This document shows, piece after piece, positions 39,035-44,573 of a stretch of DNA of 44,573 nt. A program made the translations under genes and the position numbers. This stretch comes from a virus. The stretch spans positions 1 through 44,573 of IMG/VR virus record IMGVR_UViG_3300047472_000097; one strand, 5' to 3'. Numbering within the stretch: the stretch's first letter is position 1; each line of letters opens with the position of its first letter. A model generated the notes under the pieces. The model did not search any database. It saw only the letters and a list, made by a program, of their open reading frames with translations, and had not been told where the DNA came from.

Positions 39035-39120
39035 CGTAATTACGTTGTTACAAGAATAATGAGTCTCCGAAATTGCGGGTGTTATATCGTAAATAAGTGA
39101 TTATGAGGGAGGTGAAGACA

Positions 39121-39522
39121 ATGGGAGCAGGTGTAGCGCTTAATACAGAACAAAAGGAACGCATAAAGGCCCTGCTTGCCATAGGTAAGGCAAAGAACCA
39201 AATAGCGAAAGAGTTGAAAATATCATGGGCCACGGTGGACAAGGTTAGCAAAGAAAATCCAGATGAGGTTGAGAAGTTACGAGACGATAAAAAACAAATG
39301 ATGATAGATAACATTTGGGCTAGCCTTGTCGATGCTCAAGAGTTAGGACACAGCATGATTAAGGAGGCCAAGGAAGGAAGGAGAGACATACCACTTAATC
39401 AGATATCAACGTACTATGGAACGCTATATGACAAGATGGCCTTAATGAATGGTGAGTCCACTCAAAACATTGGCGGGGGGATGGTGATCAGCATTGGTAT
39501 CCCAGACAAAGCCGAAGAATAA
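39121..39522 (+). CDS. terS: Terminase small subunit
   Basis: ATG 39121 behind GGGAGGTGAAG; an in-frame ATG at 39097 lies before that site. The 133-residue protein has an N-terminal helix-turn-helix (KERIKALLAIGKAKNQIAKE LKISWATVDKV) followed by helical oligomerisation segments. Small terminases bind the packaging site and recruit the large subunit, encoded next and overlapping by 29 bp. Confidence 0.8.
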   Translation: MGAGVALNTEQKERIKALLAIGKAKNQIAKELKISWATVDKVSKENPDEVEKLRDDKKQMMIDNIWASLVDAQELGHSMIKEAKEGRRDIPLNQISTYYGTLYDKMALMNGESTQNIGGGMVISIGIPDKAEE

Positions 39523-40984
39523 GGTTATCGTATTTCCTTACCAACCACAGCCAAGGCAAAAGCTGTTTCACTACACCACAACAGACCCAAAGTATTGGGC
39601 AGATGAAATATTGTACGGTGGTGCAGCTGGTGGAGGTAAGTCAGCAGCCATTGTTGGTGATGCGTTCAAGAACGCTGTAAAGTACGAGGGCATCAACATA
39701 TTAGTGCTGCGGCGTACCTTGGGCGAGCTTGAAGGCAGTATCATCTTGAAGATGCTGGAATGGTATCCAAGGGAGATATGCAAGTATAACTCTAGCAAGC
39801 ACGTCTGGGAGATAAACATTCCAGGTAGAGCCACAAGCCGCATATGGTGTGGGTATTGCGAGCAAGAGAATGACGTATATCGCTATCAAGGTAAGGAATT
39901 TGAAATTATCTACATTGACGAAGCGACTCACTTCACCTACACACAATTCAAGTATCTGAAGTCACGTAACCGCACAGCGAACCAGAAGGCCATAGCGGAC
40001 GGCTTAAGGCCACATATGAAGCTAACCACTAACCCGGGAGGCGTAGGGCATGTGTGGGTCAAGAAGCGCTTTATAGACATTGGCGAGTGGGAACAGGCAC
40101 ACAACATACAGGAACTTGACGACGAGGAACAACCGGTAACTGATCGAAATGGTCAACCGGTTATGACTCGTCGTATTTTTATACCTGCAAAGCTCAGCGA
40201 TAACCAGTACATCGATAATGACTATGAAAATAAGTTGTTGACGATGGAAGAAAAGCTCAGACGTCAATTGCTTGATGGGGATTGGGACGCGCTTGAAGGG
40301 CAATTCTTCAGCGAGTTTAGCCGCGCTGTACACGTCATAGAGCCGTTCGATATACCTTCGGAGTGGAAGAGATTCCGCATGATGGACGAAGGCTACAACG
40401 ACCCTTACGTTTGCTTGTGGGCGGCACTTGATCATGTTGGCAACTGCTATATCTATCGCGAGTTCATAAAGAGCCGCCTGCTATCCAGTGAACAAGCCGC
40501 AAAAACAAATGAACTCACGTATGGAGAGAAGATCGATTACAGCGTAGGTGACACATCGTTCTGGAACAAAGGGAAAACGGATGGAGAAGCTCCCTACGAG
40601 GTGTTCATAAAACACGGTATCGCAATGATCCAAGCCACAAAGGAACGTGTGAACGGATGGAAACGAGTTCGTGAATGGCTGCATGTGTTTGACGACACAG
40701 ATCCAGTAACAGGGGAGACGTTTAAAAACGCACGCTTGAAGATATTCAAGAACTGCAAGGGACTCATCGAATCTATTCCGGCCATGATCATTGATGATAC
40801 AAATCCTGAAGATATTGAGGACCACACATTAGATCATGCGCCAGATGCTCTGCGGTATGGGCTAATGAGTAGACCATCACCGAATAAGAAAAAGGTTCTT
40901 GACATGGACACCAGCATGGAAGCGAGGGCCAGACGGAACATAAAGAGCATCGGCAAAAAGAAGAAGGGAATGACGGCGGTATGA
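39494..40984 (+). CDS. terL: Terminase large subunit
   Basis: The start is a TTG at 39494 within the small subunit gene, behind a GGGGGGATGG stretch. The 496-residue motor has a Walker A (GGAAGGGKS, near residue 45), Walker B (IIYIDEATHF, near 140), and a C-terminal RNase H-like nuclease with Asp residues in MMDEGYNDPY and LDHAPDALRYG. It cuts concatemers and pumps DNA into the head. The companion P22-like portal suggests headful packaging, which fits the circularly closed sequence. Confidence 0.95.
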   Translation: MVSQTKPKNKVIVFPYQPQPRQKLFHYTTTDPKYWADEILYGGAAGGGKSAAIVGDAFKNAVKYEGINILVLRRTLGELEGSIILKMLEWYPREICKYNSSKHVWEINIPGRATSRIWCGYCEQENDVYRYQGKEFEIIYIDEATHFTYTQFKYLKSRNRTANQKAIADGLRPHMKLTTNPGGVGHVWVKKRFIDIGEWEQAHNIQELDDEEQPVTDRNGQPVMTRRIFIPAKLSDNQYIDNDYENKLLTMEEKLRRQLLDGDWDALEGQFFSEFSRAVHVIEPFDIPSEWKRFRMMDEGYNDPYVCLWAALDHVGNCYIYREFIKSRLLSSEQAAKTNELTYGEKIDYSVGDTSFWNKGKTDGEAPYEVFIKHGIAMIQATKERVNGWKRVREWLHVFDDTDPVTGETFKNARLKIFKNCKGLIESIPAMIIDDTNPEDIEDHTLDHAPDALRYGLMSRPSPNKKKVLDMDTSMEARARRNIKSIGKKKKGMTAV

Positions 40985-41253
40985 GTGATATAGCGTGGGT
41001 GGCTTTGTGGACAATCCCAATAATTGCAATACAGATTATCGATAAGTGGAAAGCGCAGAAAGAGCATGAAGCATTGGTCGAACGACTTATGAAGAGTCAT
41101 TACGATGACAAAATGGAGTGGCACCAAGAACGTCAGCAACTCCTAGACCGCATACAAGCCCCATCCTTTGACCACTTGAAGCACCAAGAGGCCAAGATCA
41201 TCAAGGCCCAAAATGAGCAGCCTAAAGAGGTTGTAACCCTGGAGGTAGTGTAA
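40981..41253 (+). CDS. Small membrane-anchored coiled-coil protein (90 aa)
   Basis: ATGA overlap with terL. Residues 4-20 (IAWVALWTIPIIAIQII) are a membrane segment; the rest is a charged coiled coil. Such proteins occur between terminase and portal genes in some phages. A link of packaging to membrane or superinfection control is possible but unproved. Confidence 0.6.
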   Translation: MSDIAWVALWTIPIIAIQIIDKWKAQKEHEALVERLMKSHYDDKMEWHQERQQLLDRIQAPSFDHLKHQEAKIIKAQNEQPKEVVTLEVV

Positions 41254-41474
41254 TGGACAAATTATATACATTGAGCGTGGGTAACACCACGGAATACGGA
41301 GTGGCAGACAGTGAAGAAAGCATGAGAGAAAGCGCGGGAGACATTGACCCGCGCTTTTCTTATTTGCCCGTAAAGATTGATGAAGTGAAGGTAGAAGGGT
41401 ACGAGATCACCCTGACACCGCTGACAGAGGACAAGCCAAAGAACAAGGGTGGCAGACCGAGAAAAGAAGCGTAA
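41253..41474 (+). CDS. Hypothetical protein with basic tail (73 aa)
   Basis: ATG 41253 overlaps the previous stop by one base; GGAGG lies upstream. The C-terminal GGRPRKEA is AT-hook-like and could touch DNA. A strong terminator-like hairpin lies inside the gene (41329-41358). The role is unknown. Confidence 0.6.
   Translation: MDKLYTLSVGNTTEYGVADSEESMRESAGDIDPRFSYLPVKIDEVKVEGYEITLTPLTEDKPKNKGGRPRKEA
41329..41358 (+). terminator. Intragenic terminator-like hairpin
   Basis: AAAGCGCGGG (41329-41338) and CCCGCGCTTT (41348-41357) form a perfect 10-bp stem with a 9-base loop, followed by TCTT after the T run TTTT. It lies within an open reading frame between terL and portal, so it could attenuate late transcription unless ribosomes or an antiterminator suppress it. 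Confidence 0.6.
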
Positions 41475-41501
41475 TCCAGCGCCATGAAAGGGGGTGAAAC
41501 C

Positions 41502-43631
41502 TTGGAAGACGGTAAAATGACTGAATCCGAATGGGTCAGCAAGGTTGACGAGCTGCTGAAGACTGGTGAAGACTACGCCAACCGCAAACAGATGATCATC
41601 AACCTGAACTACTACGTATCCAACCAATGGATTGGCTGGGATAATGCAGCGCGTTCCGTGAGATCCTTGCCGCAGGATGGACAAGAGCGCATCACCCATA
41701 ACGTGATTCAGCCGCGGGTAATGACCAAGCTTGCGAAACAGACGAAGAACCGCATCAAATACGACGTTGTGCCAGACACAAACGATGAAGACCGGGCAGA
41801 GACGGCCAAGGCTGCGACAAAGTTCCTTCATGTGTGGTGGGATGAGCAAGAGGTTGACCTAAAGACGCGCGATTCCTTCCTGTATGGAAACGTAGACGGC
41901 TGGTGCGCTGCTAAAGTGTTCTTCGATGCTGAATCTGGCAAGGACATCACTCCTGGCGAGGAAGATCCAGGGTATGAGGATGATCAGAAGCCCATCCACA
42001 CAGGTGAAATCAAGATGCGTATCTGCAACCCACTCACTTTATACATTGATCCTGCGGCAACGACAGAGGATGAAATACGCTGGATCGTGGAAGAGAAGCC
42101 GCGAGACGTTGATTACATCAAGGAAACGTATGGTAAAGAGGTTTCGCCAGACGATACCGTTACATACGCGCCATCCTTTGACATCACAAACAATAATCTC
42201 GGTAATCTTGGCGGTGACTTTGCTTCCCGTAAGAATAAGAAGATGGCGATGGTACGGGAACTATGGATGAAACCATGTAAGAAGTACCCGGGCGGACTGA
42301 AGATCACCACAACCCGCGCTGAGTTCTTAGATAAGGACGAGAAAGCAGGCGACCTGCCTTACATTCTATTTGGTGATATTCCTATTCCTGGCACAGTGAA
42401 GTATAAAGCCTTCATCGAAAATATGTTGCCGATTCAGCGGAGCTTGAACATTTCACTAACGATGTTTGCGACCAATATGAAGAAGATGGGCGCGACAAAG
42501 TGGGCTGTTCCGTTAGGCTCGAACGTGGATGAAGAAGAACTGAACGATGAAATTAGCGGAATAATCCATTACAACGCTACGGCCGGAGGAAAGGTCGAGC
42601 GTATTCCTGGTGCAGATATACCGAATGGGTTTGACCGGCTAATCGAGTACTACAACCGCCTGATTGACGATATGAGTGGCGCTCGGGAGATCAGTGGGAA
42701 CACCCTTCCTGCGGGACTAGATACTGCTTCAGGGCTGGCGCTGATGGTTGAGCAAGAGAATGAGAAGCTTGCTGTCAACTCTCAAAACTATGAACGCGGC
42801 ATGAAGAAGGTACTCAAGCGTGTTCTGAAGTTGATGAAGAAGCATTACACCGAGGAACGTATGGGCCGTATCTTAGGACCGGACAATCAGATTGAGTTGG
42901 TGTCATTCACTGGTTCCGACCTCAGTGGTGAAGAAGATATCAACATTGTGCAAGGTTCGTCTCTACCAGAAATGAAGTCGGCTCAGCAGGACAGAATCAT
43001 GTCACTGTGGGGCGCGGGTGCCATCGTCAATAAAGAGGGCATGCCGGACGCGAATGCCTTCCTCAAGCTCATGGGATTGGGCGATGCAAACGAACTGTTC
43101 GAGCAGAACCAACTGGACGAGAACAAATCGAAGATGGAGAACAAAATATTCGCTGAAATGGCTGAGAACGAACAGATGGTTATGGAAGTCATGCAGTACA
43201 CCAACGATCAGCAGCAGTATCAAGCACTTATTCAACAGGCTCAAATGGCCGGGATTAACCCTGAGGCAATTCCTAAACCGCCGGCGATTCCAGGAGCGCC
43301 AATCGTTCGCGATTTCTATGACCACGATATCCATATTTACAACCACAATATGTTCCGAAAGTCCTCAGAATACGAGGAATTACCACCGGAAATGCAAGCC
43401 TTTGTTGATGCTCATGTGCAAGAACACATTGACTTCTTGCAAGCCCCAATCATTGCACAGCAGCAAGCTGAACAGGCTGCGGTACAGCAAGAACAGGAAG
43501 GCAAGAGCAAAGAAGCCACAGAACAGCACGGCAGAGCCGTAGAGCTGAAGTCGATGGACAATCAATCTAAGATGCAGAGTGAACAAATGAAAGCTCAGAC
43601 AGCCTTACAGACGGCTGGAATGAGGCAATAA
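41502..43631 (+). CDS. Portal protein (P22-type)
   Basis: TTG 41502 lies 7 bp after AAAGGGGGTG and is the likely start; ATG 41484 and ATG 41517 are alternatives. The roughly 709-residue protein has typical P22-like portal features: NYYVSNQWIGW near the start, RITHNVIQPRVMTKLAKQTK, YIDPAA, and a long helical Gln-rich C-terminus (about 600-709) like a barrel domain. It forms the dodecameric DNA gate at one head vertex and binds the adaptor proteins. Its size is typical of short-tailed phages. Confidence 0.9.
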   Translation: MEDGKMTESEWVSKVDELLKTGEDYANRKQMIINLNYYVSNQWIGWDNAARSVRSLPQDGQERITHNVIQPRVMTKLAKQTKNRIKYDVVPDTNDEDRAETAKAATKFLHVWWDEQEVDLKTRDSFLYGNVDGWCAAKVFFDAESGKDITPGEEDPGYEDDQKPIHTGEIKMRICNPLTLYIDPAATTEDEIRWIVEEKPRDVDYIKETYGKEVSPDDTVTYAPSFDITNNNLGNLGGDFASRKNKKMAMVRELWMKPCKKYPGGLKITTTRAEFLDKDEKAGDLPYILFGDIPIPGTVKYKAFIENMLPIQRSLNISLTMFATNMKKMGATKWAVPLGSNVDEEELNDEISGIIHYNATAGGKVERIPGADIPNGFDRLIEYYNRLIDDMSGAREISGNTLPAGLDTASGLALMVEQENEKLAVNSQNYERGMKKVLKRVLKLMKKHYTEERMGRILGPDNQIELVSFTGSDLSGEEDINIVQGSSLPEMKSAQQDRIMSLWGAGAIVNKEGMPDANAFLKLMGLGDANELFEQNQLDENKSKMENKIFAEMAENEQMVMEVMQYTNDQQQYQALIQQAQMAGINPEAIPKPPAIPGAPIVRDFYDHDIHIYNHNMFRKSSEYEELPPEMQAFVDAHVQEHIDFLQAPIIAQQQAEQAAVQQEQEGKSKEATEQHGRAVELKSMDNQSKMQSEQMKAQTALQTAGMRQ

Positions 43632-43632
43632 C

Positions 43633-43660
43633 AGGCCGCGTACAGACCAGTGCGCGGCCT
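43633..43660 (+). terminator. Hairpin between portal and scaffold genes
   Basis: AGGCCGCG (43633-43640) and CGCGGCCT (43653-43660) form a perfect 8-bp stem. There is no T run, so it is either a weak terminator or an mRNA processing or stability element that sets the ratio of portal to scaffold and capsid. Confidence 0.45.
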
Positions 43661-43725
43661 AATCTATCTTTACATTATGTCGGGCGTTAACGAGCTGTGG
43701 TCGCCGCACAGAGAGGGGTACTACC

Positions 43726-44505
43726 ATGGAAGATTTTATTGAACAATCGGGCGTAGAAGAAACACCTGCCGCCGAGGTGACTGCAACACCTGAAGTTGAA
43801 ACACCGGACACGGTATCTGTATCTGAATCGGGCGCAGAAGACAAGGTTGCCGCCGAACCTGAGAAACAGAACAACTTCGAAAAAGCCTTTGCGAAGAGAC
43901 TCGCTGCGGAGAAGAGCAAGTGGGAATCGGAGACAAACGAGAAATACAAGGATTATGACACGCATAAAGAGCTGAGCCAATACCTGCAAGAGATTAATGG
44001 TGCAGATGCGCTCACGCTCAAGGAACAAATTGAAATGAGCAAACTTCAGGCCCGGGCAGAAGATAACCAAATCTCGCCGGAAATGCAGAAGCGACTTGAA
44101 ACGCTGGAACAGAAGGCGGCGAAGGCTGATCAACTGGAACAAATCCAGCAGCAGGAGCAGCAAACCCGGACGTACTTCGACACACTGACCAAGTTCACCG
44201 AAGGCAAGGACCACAACGCCGAAGAGTTGAACAAATTCATGATCGAAAACGAATTGACGTATGACCCAAACAACATCGAAAAGAGTTTAAACCTTGCCTA
44301 TAAAGCTATGAGAGCTGAAAAGCTAGAGGCTGAACTCAAGACTGCGAAGGAATCCGCAGTGAAAGAGTATCTGCAAAGCAAATCGGCTCCAAAGGTTGAA
44401 GGTGCAGGAACTCCCGGGGTTGTGGTCGAGGATACCAGCAAGATGGGCTGGAGCGACATCAACAAACGAGTGGCGGCACGAATGGCCGCAAACCAACAAA
44501 CCTAA
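43726..44505 (+). CDS. Capsid scaffold protein
   Basis: ATG behind AGAGGGG. The 259-residue protein starts with an acidic disordered part (about 1-50), then long helices rich in Glu, Lys and Gln (about 50-230), and a short basic C-terminal segment (SDINKRVAARMAANQQ) typical for capsid binding. It lies directly before the capsid gene. It should guide shell assembly and then leave. Confidence 0.85.
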   Translation: MEDFIEQSGVEETPAAEVTATPEVETPDTVSVSESGAEDKVAAEPEKQNNFEKAFAKRLAAEKSKWESETNEKYKDYDTHKELSQYLQEINGADALTLKEQIEMSKLQARAEDNQISPEMQKRLETLEQKAAKADQLEQIQQQEQQTRTYFDTLTKFTEGKDHNAEELNKFMIENELTYDPNNIEKSLNLAYKAMRAEKLEAELKTAKESAVKEYLQSKSAPKVEGAGTPGVVVEDTSKMGWSDINKRVAARMAANQQT

Positions 44506-44519
44506 AGGGGATATGACAA

Positions 44520-44573
44520 ATGGCAGCTAATTTAACTACAATTGCAGACGCACTAAAAACGGACTACCTTCCT
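44520..44573 (+). CDS. Major capsid protein, N-terminal part (continues at base 1)
   Basis: The ATG at 44520 opens 18 codons that run off the window end without a stop. Base 1 begins in exactly the next codon, so the protein reads ...TDYLP|PKIREQ... across the junction. Joined, the gene encodes 18+15+362 = 395 residues. It follows the scaffold gene by 14 bp, behind an AAAGGGG-type ribosome binding site, which is the normal scaffold-capsid order of tailed phages. The call rests on position, length and the capsid-like N-terminus; no short motif is diagnostic. Confidence 0.85.
   Translation, partial: MAANLTTIADALKTDYLP

Overview
The window is a temperate bacteriophage genome of about 44.6 kb, apparently complete and opened at an arbitrary point inside the major capsid gene. 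The last 54 bases start a protein that continues in frame at base 1, so the sequence closes into a circle. The host is most likely Paenibacillus or a close relative. The evidence is AGGAGG-type ribosome binding sites with GTG and TTG starts, a Firmicutes-type early gene set (ERF annealase, Gp157, YopX, DnaD-like initiator, ArpU-like late regulator), and two proteins with the copper-amine-oxidase-like stalk domain that is common in Paenibacillus. This host call is inference from content, not from a database match.

Layout. (1) 37.3-44.6 kb and 1-13.8 kb, plus strand: late region. It begins with a gene-free, structured leader (phased repeats, an extended -10 promoter, tRNA-Ile, a tRNA-like RNA and a terminator). 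Then follow two small beta-rich proteins, terminase small and large subunits, portal, scaffold, major capsid, two head-tail adaptors, a nozzle-like tail protein, a repeat-rich tail fibre, a 558-residue virion protein with a muralytic domain reachable by -1 frameshifting, and a 1732-residue putative ejection protein. No tape measure, tail tube, tail sheath or tail assembly chaperone is visible, so the particle is probably short-tailed (podovirus-like). (2) 13.6-15.9 kb: lysis block with amidase, holin-like protein and an unusual secreted trypsin-like protease, closed by a terminator. (3) 15.9-20.3 kb: lysogeny block. It holds the probable attP, a tyrosine integrase, a secreted stalk-domain protein (probable lysogenic conversion gene), a LytTR-like regulator, two Xre regulators and a divergent immunity region with five operator-like dyads. 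(4) 20.3-37.3 kb, plus strand: early region. It holds an antirepressor, excisionase-like protein, Gp157, ERF, HNH nucleases, YopX, a Myb-like protein, replication initiator and DnaB-type helicase, then many small accessory ORFs, ending with the ArpU-like late activator.

How it works together. The CI-like repressor would bind the GTTCA-N5-TGAAC dyads and silence the rightward promoter, whose -35/-10 spacer contains one dyad. On induction the Cro-like protein, antirepressor, recombination and replication genes are expressed. The last early gene, ArpU-like, lies directly upstream of four helically phased TTACCCAT repeats and an extended -10 promoter, and probably switches on the late genes.

Most unusual items: a textbook -1 frameshift signal (AAAGGGG, 6 nt, UUCG-capped stem) joining a virion protein to a glucosaminidase domain; a 116-nt RNA with a perfect tRNA acceptor and T arm but extra hairpins; a four-copy GC-rich element among the accessory genes; three small early genes each broken by a single in-frame stop codon; and a minus-strand ribbon-helix-helix gene facing 10-bp tandem repeats.
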